Assembly: GCA_018713505.1 (NCBI GenBank)
Contig: DVOL01000062.1
Span: 1 to 20,342 of the forward strand
Direction of reading: 5' to 3'
Source of the DNA: Faeciplasma avium
GTDB lineage: Bacteria; Bacillota; Clostridia; Oscillospirales; Ruminococcaceae
Length of the DNA: 20,342 nucleotides
The notes beneath the pieces were generated by a model that worked only from the letters and a program-made list of their open reading frames with translations, did not search any database and was not told the DNA's origin. Below are positions 1 to 7,460 of this stretch, piece after piece. A program made the translations under genes and the position numbers. Numbering within the stretch: the first letter of the stretch is position 1; the number at the start of each line of letters is the position of its first letter.

Positions 1-20
1 CTGTCCGCTCTCGCAGACAG
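1..20 (-). other. Hairpin at the 5' end of an outgoing transcript
   Basis: Read on the minus strand, these 20 bases form an 8-bp stem, CUGUCUGC with GCGGACAG, closed by a GAGA (GNRA-type) tetraloop. The stem contains one G-U pair, which becomes a C/A mismatch on the plus strand, so the RNA that folds well is the minus-strand one. It lies directly after the -10 box of the outgoing promoter and would form the very start of that transcript. It may be a 5' stabilising hairpin or the first helix of a regulatory leader whose remainder lies outside the window. Its function is not known. Confidence 0.55.
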
Positions 21-27
21 CTTTTAC

Positions 28-56
28 ATATTACCACATCCCCTCCCTCTTGTCAA
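28..56 (-). promoter_or_regulatory. Sigma-A promoter reading out of the left edge
   Basis: On the minus strand there is a perfect -35 box TTGACA (51-56), a 17-bp spacer and a -10 box TAATAT (28-33, four of six consensus positions). Transcription would start near base 21 and leave the window to the left. The gene it serves is not visible. Confidence 0.6.
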
Positions 57-162
57 CCCTATTTCTTATTTTTGTTGGTTTTTTTAGTATTACCCCACTT
101 TTTCGCTTGCGTATATGGGTAGTTTGACGGAGAATTTGACTAAATATATACAATATTGGAGC
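57..162. other. Intergenic region after the RNase M5-like gene
   Basis: This stretch separates the stop codon of the RNase M5-like gene from the outgoing promoter. It is AT-rich with homopolymer runs but shows no convincing hairpin plus U-tract, so I cannot point to a terminator for the left operon. Transcription may read through into the next gene. Confidence 0.4.
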
Positions 163-753
163 TTATAGTCCTTTATCGTCGGTCTCTTTTATAAGAGACT
201 TATATTCATTATAATCAACGCTGGCGTTAAGAGCCTGAAGCAGTGACTTTGCAGGAAGCCTCTCGGGAAGCCCCAGCCTCTTTAAAATGTATGCTCTGCG
301 CCCGTTTGCCCCGGGATATCCCGTGAGGCCGTCGTTATAGAGGTCGCAAAGGGTGATTTTTTTAGAGTCTTCAGAGTCCTTGCCGGATGCGAACGGCGCA
401 AGTGCCTTTAAAATGTACTCGTCCTTGACCCCCTCGACGCCGAGCTTGCCCTCAGCCGAGAAGCTCTTTTTTCTTGACTCCTTACCGAAAATGTCAGGTA
501 TGTAGGCGTTTTCCACCTTTCCGTCGCTTACGAGTCCCTTAATCTTTGCCCTTATCCTAAAGCCTGCGCTGTCGCTGTCGGTGAGGATGATAATTTTTCC
601 GTTTCTGGCGTAGTACCTTATTATATCCGCCAGCTTTTTGTCATTAAAGATGCCAAAGCCGTTTGTTACTATCACCGGGCAGTCGACCAGCCTTGCGACT
701 CTAGCCTTGTCGTATCTCCCCTCGACGACCACCGCACCCTCAATATGCAGCAT
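163..753 (-). CDS. rnmV: RNase M5-like Toprim/DUF4093 protein
   Basis: The product is about 196 residues and resembles ribonuclease M5, the Toprim nuclease that trims 5S rRNA precursor in Firmicutes. The N-terminal Toprim core is visible: the glutamate motif VVVEGRYDKA at residues 8-17 and the DxD-type motif ILTDSDSAGFR near residues 55-65, which would bind Mg2+. The C-terminal half, containing GYPGANGRRAYILKRLGLP, matches the DUF4093 region common in clostridial homologues. I chose the ATG at 753 because AAAGGAGG lies 5 bases upstream. An earlier in-frame ATG at 777 would overlap holA and has no ribosome site. It is the last gene of the left operon, 10 bp after holA. The family is clear; true 5S maturation activity is inferred. 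Confidence 0.8.
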   Translation of the reverse strand: MLHIEGAVVVEGRYDKARVARLVDCPVIVTNGFGIFNDKKLADIIRYYARNGKIIILTDSDSAGFRIRAKIKGLVSDGKVENAYIPDIFGKESRKKSFSAEGKLGVEGVKDEYILKALAPFASGKDSEDSKKITLCDLYNDGLTGYPGANGRRAYILKRLGLPERLPAKSLLQALNASVDYNEYKSLIKETDDKGL

Positions 754-763
754 ATTTCCTCCT

Positions 764-1813
764 TTAAAGGCTTTCAAGCATTTTAGTTATCGCTTCTTCT
801 AGCATCACCCTGGAGTCGGTTCTCTTTGATTTCATGTCGACATCGCAGTGAAACAGAATCTCAAGGCACTCCCTTATCCTCTCGATTGGGATGCCTGAGC
901 TGTCCCTCATGGCGTTTTTGACGGCAAATTCCCTTCCTCTGTAGGAAAAATCCTCTGCGACCTGCCTGTCTGACACTCCGCTAAGCATGGCAAGCTTGGC
1001 TCTATAGATGTCCAGAGTCGCACCTATTATAATGTGCAAAAGCGAAAGAGCCTCGGGCTGACGGGAGTAAAGACTGTCCAAAAGCCTGTAGCTCTCCCCC
1101 TTTTTTCTTGAGATAACAGCCCTTGACAGCTTGTAGACATCGGTTTCAAGCTGACCCGAGACCAGCTCGTCCATCATCTGAGCTGTTATCTCGCCTCCAT
1201 GGCAGTAGCTCGTGAGCTTGTCAAGCTCGCTGTTGATAAGCAAAAGATTGCAGCCCTGAAGCTCACAAAGACGCTCACAAAGCCTGTCCGAGATGCTGCA
1301 GCCTGCCGCCTCCGCCCTTTTCCTGACATATCCGACAAGCTCCTTAGGACGCTTATAGCCAAGCTCTACGACCGCTCCGCCCGCCTTGACAATATGCTCT
1401 GCAAGCTTTTTATTCTTTGCGCTGAGCGCCTTCTTGCCTGCTGCGGGGTCGGTGCCGGTGGCGTATATGAGCATCGAGGTGGTCGACGGGTCTATAGAGG
1501 AGATAAGCTCGCAAAGACGCTTAATCTCCTCCTGGGAGCTTTTGTCGGCGTTAAGGTCGTTTATTACTATGAGCACCCTGTCGCTAAGAACGGGCAGAGC
1601 CTCCACGACATCCGCAAGCTCGCTCATTGGAAGCTGTGAGCCGAGATAAAAGTGGTAGTTTAAATCCCTGGCGTCCTCAGGACAGAGCCTTTTTGCAAGA
1701 CTCCTTGCAAGCGACTCGCAGCCGGCGGTGTCCCTTCCCCAGAGGTAAATGGCAGGAAACTCCTTTCCCGCTCTTACAGCCTTTATAAGCTCGCTTTCGC
1801 TCATATACGGCAT
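764..1813 (-). CDS. holA: DNA polymerase III subunit delta
   Basis: The 349-residue product has the length and layout of HolA, the clamp-loader delta subunit that opens the beta sliding clamp during replication. An AAA+-like N-terminal domain begins with EFPAIYLWGRDTAGCESLARSLAKR around residues 18-42, where the P-loop is degenerate as expected for delta. The middle carries the family-typical YKRPKELVGYVRKRAEAAGCSIS segment. A helical C-terminal collar follows. The ATG at 1813 is preceded by AAGGGGG at 7 bases. A second ATG three codons later is possible but too far from that site. It starts 1 bp past the acyltransferase stop, so the two are probably translationally coupled. Confidence 0.9.
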   Translation of the reverse strand: MPYMSESELIKAVRAGKEFPAIYLWGRDTAGCESLARSLAKRLCPEDARDLNYHFYLGSQLPMSELADVVEALPVLSDRVLIVINDLNADKSSQEEIKRLCELISSIDPSTTSMLIYATGTDPAAGKKALSAKNKKLAEHIVKAGGAVVELGYKRPKELVGYVRKRAEAAGCSISDRLCERLCELQGCNLLLINSELDKLTSYCHGGEITAQMMDELVSGQLETDVYKLSRAVISRKKGESYRLLDSLYSRQPEALSLLHIIIGATLDIYRAKLAMLSGVSDRQVAEDFSYRGREFAVKNAMRDSSGIPIERIRECLEILFHCDVDMKSKRTDSRVMLEEAITKMLESL

Positions 1814-1814
1814 A

Positions 1815-3032
1815 CTATGACCCCCTTAGCTCATCCGCCGTCCTGTCTACCATATGAACATACTTCATTATCCTTCTTCTGTCCTGCGGAGTGATGTAAA
1901 TAAGCCTTTTGTCGCAGTAGATGTCGAACTCACGCATGGGAGTATACGGGGTGCCGCCTATCCTTGGAGTTGCAAGCTCGTAATGAAGCCTGCTGCCGAA
2001 AAGCTCGCCGTCAAGAACGGTGCGCTCCCTTGTCATGACAATATGGCCGCTCCCTGCGTTAAAGTCCATAACTCCCTTTTTCCCGACTGCACCAAGGGTG
2101 ACATCGTCCTCGAGCACCTCGTTCATATCAAGGCTCTCCTTTTGCCAGTAAAACCAGCCGTTGACGCTCTTTATCGGCCCGGACTCGAAAAGATAGTCGT
2201 ACCCAAGCCTTGTCTTAAAGCCGCACTCGGTGCAGCCTATCTCGCAGCCCCCGGCATATAGGCTGAACTCCTTATTACACACCGGGCATTTGTAGAGTAT
2301 TCCGTCAAGCCCCCTTGAGGTGTCACGGCATTTATAGCTTTTCCCAAGACAGGCTTTTTCGTCGTCGTGATAAATTGCCCTGTCCAGCATCTCGCTTATA
2401 TCCCTTTCGGACATCCCGCTTATCTCATCGGCGGACGCCAGCCTTGCCGTTGTGACGGTTATTTCCCCTTTTCTCGGTCTTTCTCCCCATTTGGGATAGA
2501 CCAGCGCAGACCCGTTTCCTGCGACGGTGTAGACATCCACGCCGAGCTTTTTAACAAGCGCTGCGCTCCCCTCGGTGACGGGCTGGGAGTGTGCAGCTGC
2601 ATTGAGCCTGCCCTCCGGGAACAAGACTATTATGTTATCCTCCTTTTTGGCACGGAGGATGTTAAGGATAGTGCCGGCGTCGGCGCAGAACATCTTTTTT
2701 GTTATCACCCTTGCGAGCTTTTTCAGCGGCCAGCCGAGAAAGGGCTTAGAGATAAAATGCTCGCTCAGGACAAAGGTGGGTCTTTTTGGGAATAAGGAGT
2801 ACGCCACGATGACATGGTCCTTCATCGAGATATGCGGGCAGACCAAAAGAGCAGGTCCCCTTATCCCGGCAAGACCCGACCTGTCGAAGCTGATTCTGAC
2901 TCCCCTAAATCTCATCGCCAGCACCGAAATCAGGACATAGGCGTGATACAGCACCGGGATGGGACGGCCGATTTTGCGTGACCTTTGGCTTCTTCCCGAC
3001 CGGCGGGAGGCGTTTTTCTGTCTTTTTTCCAT
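1815..3032 (-). CDS. PlsC-family acyltransferase with C-terminal zinc ribbon
   Basis: The product (about 405 residues) belongs to the PlsC/LPLAT family, which transfers acyl chains to 1-acylglycerol-3-phosphate or related lysolipids at the membrane. The HX4D catalytic motif is HISMKD (residues 67-72) and the substrate motif is FPEGR (138-142). The protein is well over 100 residues longer than a minimal PlsC. The extra part has a cysteine cluster, CPVC at 249-252 and C263, C267, C270, suggesting a zinc ribbon, followed by a beta-rich tail of about 120 residues I do not recognise. The N-terminus is very basic (MEKRQKNASRRSGRSQRSRK), perhaps for membrane contact. The ATG at 3032 has AAAGGAGGG at the right distance; the ATG at 3059 lies upstream of that site. 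The exact substrate is unknown. Confidence 0.75.
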   Translation of the reverse strand: MEKRQKNASRRSGRSQRSRKIGRPIPVLYHAYVLISVLAMRFRGVRISFDRSGLAGIRGPALLVCPHISMKDHVIVAYSLFPKRPTFVLSEHFISKPFLGWPLKKLARVITKKMFCADAGTILNILRAKKEDNIIVLFPEGRLNAAAHSQPVTEGSAALVKKLGVDVYTVAGNGSALVYPKWGERPRKGEITVTTARLASADEISGMSERDISEMLDRAIYHDDEKACLGKSYKCRDTSRGLDGILYKCPVCNKEFSLYAGGCEIGCTECGFKTRLGYDYLFESGPIKSVNGWFYWQKESLDMNEVLEDDVTLGAVGKKGVMDFNAGSGHIVMTRERTVLDGELFGSRLHYELATPRIGGTPYTPMREFDIYCDKRLIYITPQDRRRIMKYVHMVDRTADELRGS

Positions 3033-3070
3033 TTGCTCCCTCCTTTGTGTCAGACCCAAATTATAAGGCG

Positions 3071-3095
3071 TGCCGGGAGCTCTTGACTCCCGGCA
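3071..3095 (-). other. Perfect intercistronic hairpin, no U-tract
   Basis: On the minus strand TGCCGGGAG and CTCCCGGCA form a perfect 9-bp stem with a 7-base loop. It lies between the M16C peptidase stop and the acyltransferase start. What follows is CGCCTTATAATTT rather than a run of U, so it is a weak terminator at most. It may instead stabilise or delimit mRNA 3' ends within the operon. Confidence 0.5.
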
Positions 3096-3103
3096 GGAAT
3101 AGA

Positions 3104-5989
3104 TTAAAGACTCTGTATATTCTCAAGTCCGCACTCCAAGAGCTTCTCCTTGGGAGCTAATACGCACACACAGCCGCTGTCAAGCGTGGACTGGATGCCG
3201 TCCGCCATGTCAAGAAGGTCCTGACGACTGGACTTGATTATCTGTTTCAGGAGACTGCGGCGCAGCTCCTGGGTGATGCCTCTGAAATATCTGGAGTCCG
3301 CAACCGCTCCCTTTAGCTTGGGAGAGAGCAGAGGCGAGTTTGCAGTGCCTATTATGAAGCCGGTCAAATCCTCCTGGGAGGCGGAAAACTCCTTTATGAA
3401 GCCTGATATTCTTGAGTAGCACTCAAGCGACCTCGAGGCGCTGGGGTCTCTGTAGGAATAGATGAAGGCAAGACCGTCCTGCGTGACCCTCATGCCGGTG
3501 CCGTATGCGCCGCCCTGGACTCTTATCTCGTTCCAAAGATATGAATAGCTTACAATCCTTGCGGCAAGCTGAAGCTGTCCGCTGTAGCTGACGCCGTTTT
3601 TAGTAAGGTCTCCTCCGACGCAGGCAAAGCAGATGTCTGCGGGGATGATTATTCCCTCGCTTCTTGCTCCCCAGGGAGCTACTGCGACGCCGGTGCCTGC
3701 CGCCTCGGTCTTAGGAAGCCTCGAAAGAAGGATATCCGCCGCCTCGCTAGAGGTCTCGCTGTCTCCTCCCGTGACGCTTAAAACCATGCCGCAGGAGGTA
3801 ATAAGCCTTCCCATAAGCGAGCTAAGGGACGCCTTTAGCTCCTCCCAGCTCCAGCTCTCGTCAGCTGCCTTGAGCCACTTGTAGAACTCAAAGCCGGAGG
3901 TGCACTCCCCGACCACTCCAGAGGCTGAAAGCTGTGCTGAAAGTCTGGAAATCGCAATTCCGTTTCCTGACATAACTGCGCTCTGGAAGAGCCTGAGCTT
4001 TGCCTGTCTTAAAATATCCCTGACCGAGCTTTCGCTGTCAAACAGGGTGTCGCAAATAAGCTCGCAGACAAGCTCCAAAGCCTTTTTGGAGTTTTCTCTT
4101 AGCGCACTGAAGCCGATCGTCAGCTTAACCGAGGTATCTCCGCCGTCGACTGGGTCAAAGCCGCTGACGCCGAGGCTTAGTCTTCCCAAAAGCAGCTTCT
4201 TGAGATTTATGATCTCCTCCTCGGAATGGTAACGGGTGCCAAGCTCTCCTATCAGCTCGCAGATAAGGCCGAGCTGCTTTAGCTCCTCCTCGCCTAGACT
4301 GCCGGCGTCAAAGTAGAGGCTATAATATACTATTCCGTTGCAGTTTATATCATGCTCAAGCACCCTGACGCCGTTTACTAAAAGCTCCCTTGTGGGTATT
4401 GCCTCCGGCTCGGTGGAGATGTCCTCAATCCCCAGCTTGGGCAGAGCGTCCATATCCTCCTTGGAATTTTCCTCCTTCTGCCAGCTCTCAAGGCTTCTCT
4501 GACGGGTTAAAAGCTCCTGCCTTTCACCGTCCGTCCACATAGAGGACTCAGCGTCGAGCCTTGCAAGCTCAGCCTGCCTCCTTTTCTCGCCCAGCTCAAG
4601 CGAGGGCTTCATAAGAACGCAGCAGCTATGCGGATTGTCTAGGAACAGCTCGACTATCAGCCTCTCGAAATAGCCCTCGTCGACAAGCGCTTTAAGCCTT
4701 ACAAAGAGGTCGCCGACCTCGAGATTGTCAATGGGGTCTCCGCCATAGAGCCAGGTCTCCAGCGTTCCAAGACCCAAAACCAGCCCGGAGGGAGAATACC
4801 CATAGTCCCGCTCCCTCATTACAAGCTCAAGATGCGCCATAGACGCCTCCAGCAGGCTGCGGTCTATTCCCTCCTTAGAGAGCCTTGTAAGCTCGTCGGT
4901 AACTATTTTTGAGACCTTATCGGCGTTTTCATACGCCAGATTCTTTACTAAAAGCACCGTCCAGGGCTGGAGCACGCCGTCGTAGAGGTCCAGCGTGACC
5001 TCCTCAGCCAGTCCGCTTGACAAAACAGCCCTGCAAAGCGGCGACTGATTGCTTCCCGCCAGTGCGCTAAGAAGCACTCTGACAGCCGTCAGCCTGAGCC
5101 TGTCCTCGAAGCCGCCGACTACGCTTCCCCAGGCAAGCCTTGTCTTGTTCGAGCTGTCCTCCGACTGGGAAACCTCAAACTCTATTTCCTCCCTTTCGCT
5201 CTTCACAGGAGGCTGATACTCAGGAGGCGGGACCCTCTTTGTTTTCTCGAAGCCCGAAAGGTACTCCTCGCTGATTATCCCAAGTATATTCTCGATGTCC
5301 ATCTCGCCGTCCAAAAAGACATAGGCGTTGGATGGAGAATAGAACTTCCTGTGGCTGTCCAAAAACTCCTCGTAGCTAAGGTCGGGGATTTTTGCGGGGT
5401 CTCCGCCGGAGACATAGCTGTAGGGCGAGTCGGGGAACAGCGCCTTGTTCATGGCAGTTACGGCAAGCTCGTCGGGGTCTGCCATGGCTCCCTTCATCTC
5501 GTTAAAGACTACTCCCTTATAGCTGGGAGTGCCGGACTCGTCAAGCTCGTAATGCCAGCCCTCCTGATAGAAGATTTCCGGCTTAGTGTAAATTAAAGGA
5601 TGGAAAACAGCGTCAAGATATACCCTGACAAGGTTTACAAAGTCCTTGGGGTTTCTGCTGCAGACCGGGTAAACCGTCTTATCAGGATAGGTCATGGCGT
5701 TTATAAAGGTGTTCATCGAGGTCTTTATAAGCTCAACGAACGGCTCCTTGACCCTATACTTCTCAGAGCCTCCCAGAACGGAATGCTCTAGTATGTGGAA
5801 AACTCCCGTGTCGTTCCAGGGAAGAGTCTCAAAGGCAATGCCAAAGGTTTTGTTCTCCTCCTTCCTGTCTATCCACAGAGCCAAAAGCCCAGTCCTGTCG
5901 TGGACAAGCTCGACAAGCCTGCCCTCTAGCTCTGGCAGGGGTCTTATCCTGGTCACGGTAAAGCCGTGGATTTTATCGTTCTGATTCAT
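3104..5989 (-). CDS. M16C (insulinase/presequence protease-like) metallopeptidase
   Basis: This 961-residue protein has the single-chain, four-domain length of the M16C family (PreP/falcilysin type), zinc peptidases that degrade short unstructured peptides inside a closed chamber. The inverted zinc motif HILEH is at residues 65-69. The third ligand candidate is E164 in NEMKGAM, 99 residues on, close to the spacing in human PreP. C-terminal GGAYGTGMR (beginning about 155 residues before the end) matches the conserved substrate-binding motif. No signal peptide is seen, so it should be cytoplasmic. The ATG at 5989 is preceded by GGGGAGG at about 7 bases; an upstream in-frame start at 6031 lies before that site. 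It follows degV at about 80 bp. Confidence 0.9.
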   Translation of the reverse strand: MNQNDKIHGFTVTRIRPLPELEGRLVELVHDRTGLLALWIDRKEENKTFGIAFETLPWNDTGVFHILEHSVLGGSEKYRVKEPFVELIKTSMNTFINAMTYPDKTVYPVCSRNPKDFVNLVRVYLDAVFHPLIYTKPEIFYQEGWHYELDESGTPSYKGVVFNEMKGAMADPDELAVTAMNKALFPDSPYSYVSGGDPAKIPDLSYEEFLDSHRKFYSPSNAYVFLDGEMDIENILGIISEEYLSGFEKTKRVPPPEYQPPVKSEREEIEFEVSQSEDSSNKTRLAWGSVVGGFEDRLRLTAVRVLLSALAGSNQSPLCRAVLSSGLAEEVTLDLYDGVLQPWTVLLVKNLAYENADKVSKIVTDELTRLSKEGIDRSLLEASMAHLELVMRERDYGYSPSGLVLGLGTLETWLYGGDPIDNLEVGDLFVRLKALVDEGYFERLIVELFLDNPHSCCVLMKPSLELGEKRRQAELARLDAESSMWTDGERQELLTRQRSLESWQKEENSKEDMDALPKLGIEDISTEPEAIPTRELLVNGVRVLEHDINCNGIVYYSLYFDAGSLGEEELKQLGLICELIGELGTRYHSEEEIINLKKLLLGRLSLGVSGFDPVDGGDTSVKLTIGFSALRENSKKALELVCELICDTLFDSESSVRDILRQAKLRLFQSAVMSGNGIAISRLSAQLSASGVVGECTSGFEFYKWLKAADESWSWEELKASLSSLMGRLITSCGMVLSVTGGDSETSSEAADILLSRLPKTEAAGTGVAVAPWGARSEGIIIPADICFACVGGDLTKNGVSYSGQLQLAARIVSYSYLWNEIRVQGGAYGTGMRVTQDGLAFIYSYRDPSASRSLECYSRISGFIKEFSASQEDLTGFIIGTANSPLLSPKLKGAVADSRYFRGITQELRRSLLKQIIKSSRQDLLDMADGIQSTLDSGCVCVLAPKEKLLECGLENIQSL

Positions 5990-6072
5990 TATAATTCCTC
6001 CCCTTTCAGGCGGACAGCCTCCCGCCGCCATTATTACAAGCTATTATGCCAACTCCATGGCTAAAAAACCGC

Positions 6073-6933
6073 TCAGTCCTTTTTATCCTTTTCGAAAAAG
6101 GCGACGGCTATTGCCCCGGGACCGACATGAGTGCCTATGGTTGCTCCTAGAGAGATAACCGGCAGGTTTTCGGTGTGCCCCTCCCAAAGATAGCGGGAAT
6201 CATCAACATATTTGTCAAGAAGCGACCTGTCCGTCCCGGAATAGGCGAGCGAATAGGGCTTTTCAAAGTCTATTCCGCTGCTGCCCATAACCAGCTGGGC
6301 CAGAAGATTGTTTCCGTTTTTAGAGCCTCTTGCCTTGCCGACCAGCTTTATCTCGCCGTCCTCCACGCTGACAACAGGCTTTATCTGCAAAAGCGAGCCT
6401 GCCATTGCGACGGCGGAGGATATCCTGCCGCCCTTTTTAAGGTACTCAAGAGTTCCCAAAACCGCAAGCAGACGAATTCTGTGCTTTATTGCATCAAGAT
6501 GCTCCTTGATTTTTGCCGCCGGGACTCCGCTGTCAATAAGCCTTCCAGCCTCCTCTATTAGTATCGCCTCGCCAAGGGTGGCGTTGAGGCTGTCCACTAC
6601 ATAGACCTCGCCCCCTGCGGACTCTGCCGCAATAACTGCGCTCTGATATGTACCCGAGAGCTTTGAGGATATTGTTATGATAAGCGGGACATCACCCTCG
6701 CTGTGAGCCTTCTCAATTGCCTCCTCAAAGTCGGCAGGGGATATCTGCGAGGTGGAGGGAAGCTCGTCTGACTCAATCAGCTTGTCAAAAAAGGTCTTAG
6801 TGTCGATATCTATACCGTCCCTGAACTGCTCGCTTCCAAAGGTCACCGTCATCGGGAGGTATACCCAGCCCTTCTCCTTTGCTCTTGAATAGGGTACATC
6901 CGAGCCGGAATCAAACATCAGTCTTACAGCCAT
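6073..6933 (-). CDS. DegV family fatty-acid-binding protein
   Basis: The 286-residue product matches DegV/FakB proteins, which hold a fatty acid in a deep pocket and in some species present it to the kinase FakA. Recognisable features are the N-terminal DSGSDVPYSRAKEKG, the FRDGIDID segment (37-44), TSQISP (61-66), SSKLSGTYQSA (90-100) and a C-terminal HVGPGAIAVAF. The ATG at 6933 lies 6-7 bases after GGAGG and overlaps the end of aroQ by 23 bp. No fakA is seen here, so lipid binding is known only by family. The acyltransferase two genes downstream makes a phospholipid link plausible but unproven. Confidence 0.9.
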   Translation of the reverse strand: MAVRLMFDSGSDVPYSRAKEKGWVYLPMTVTFGSEQFRDGIDIDTKTFFDKLIESDELPSTSQISPADFEEAIEKAHSEGDVPLIITISSKLSGTYQSAVIAAESAGGEVYVVDSLNATLGEAILIEEAGRLIDSGVPAAKIKEHLDAIKHRIRLLAVLGTLEYLKKGGRISSAVAMAGSLLQIKPVVSVEDGEIKLVGKARGSKNGNNLLAQLVMGSSGIDFEKPYSLAYSGTDRSLLDKYVDDSRYLWEGHTENLPVISLGATIGTHVGPGAIAVAFFEKDKKD

Positions 6934-7369
6934 CTTTGTCCTCCAGATAATTTTTAAGATACTTTATCGCCCTCACATAGCCCTCGAAGCCGAGTCCCAT
7001 ATAGGTTTTTATGCACGCCGTCCCGGCGTAGGAAATCTGCCTGAAATCCTCACGGCTTGCCACATCGGATATGTGGACCTCCACCGCCGGAAGGCTGACC
7101 GCCTTAAGAGCGTCAAGAATTGCGACGCTGGTGTGGGTGTATGCGGCGGGATTAATCACTATGCCGTCAAAAAAGCCAAGAGCCGACTGTATTTTATCGA
7201 CTATCGCTCCCTCGTGGTTTGACTGGAACAGCTCGCATTCAAGCCCCTCCGACAGGCAGGCATCCGATATCAGCCGGCAGAGCGAGGAGTAGCTCCCCTC
7301 GCCGTAGATATCAGGCTCCCTTATTCCCAGCATATTAATGTTGGGACCGTTTATTACAAGTATTTTCAA
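6911..7369 (-). CDS. aroQ: Type II 3-dehydroquinate dehydratase
   Basis: AroQ catalyses the third shikimate step, 3-dehydroquinate to 3-dehydroshikimate. The 152 residues are the usual length for the small dodecameric type II enzyme. The NGPNINMLG motif is at 7-15, R17 and catalytic Y22 sit in the flexible lid, INPAAYTHTS at 72-81 carries N73 and H79, and EVHISD at 97-102 carries H99, with R106 and R110 following. The start is a TTG at 7369 preceded by GGAGG at 8 bases; no ATG fits. It supplies the one shikimate step absent from the main aro operon, yet has its own promoter and leads a housekeeping operon. Confidence 0.95.
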   Translation of the reverse strand: MKILVINGPNINMLGIREPDIYGEGSYSSLCRLISDACLSEGLECELFQSNHEGAIVDKIQSALGFFDGIVINPAAYTHTSVAILDALKAVSLPAVEVHISDVASREDFRQISYAGTACIKTYMGLGFEGYVRAIKYLKNYLEDKDGCKTDV

Positions 7370-7429
7370 GGCGACAACCTCCAGATAAAGATAAGAGATA
7401 TATTAAAATGCAATTTCCCCTCAAGAGCT

Positions 7430-7458
7430 ACTATAACACGCCAAAAAACGGTTGTCAA
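7430..7458 (-). promoter_or_regulatory. Promoter of the aroQ-degV-M16C-plsC-holA-rnmV unit
   Basis: On the minus strand a perfect TTGACA (7453-7458), a 17-bp spacer and TATAGT (7430-7435, five of six) lie immediately after the aroE-aroK stop codon. The aroQ start is about 60 bases downstream. No terminator was seen between aroE-aroK and this promoter, so aroQ may also receive read-through from the aro operon. Confidence 0.8.
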
Positions 7459-7460
7459 CC

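Noticed and set aside
3060..3088. Internal promoter before the acyltransferase gene (TATAAT at 3060-3065 on the minus strand)
   Set aside because: The -10 box is perfect, but the -35 position reads AGTCAA and lies within a hairpin loop, so support is too weak.
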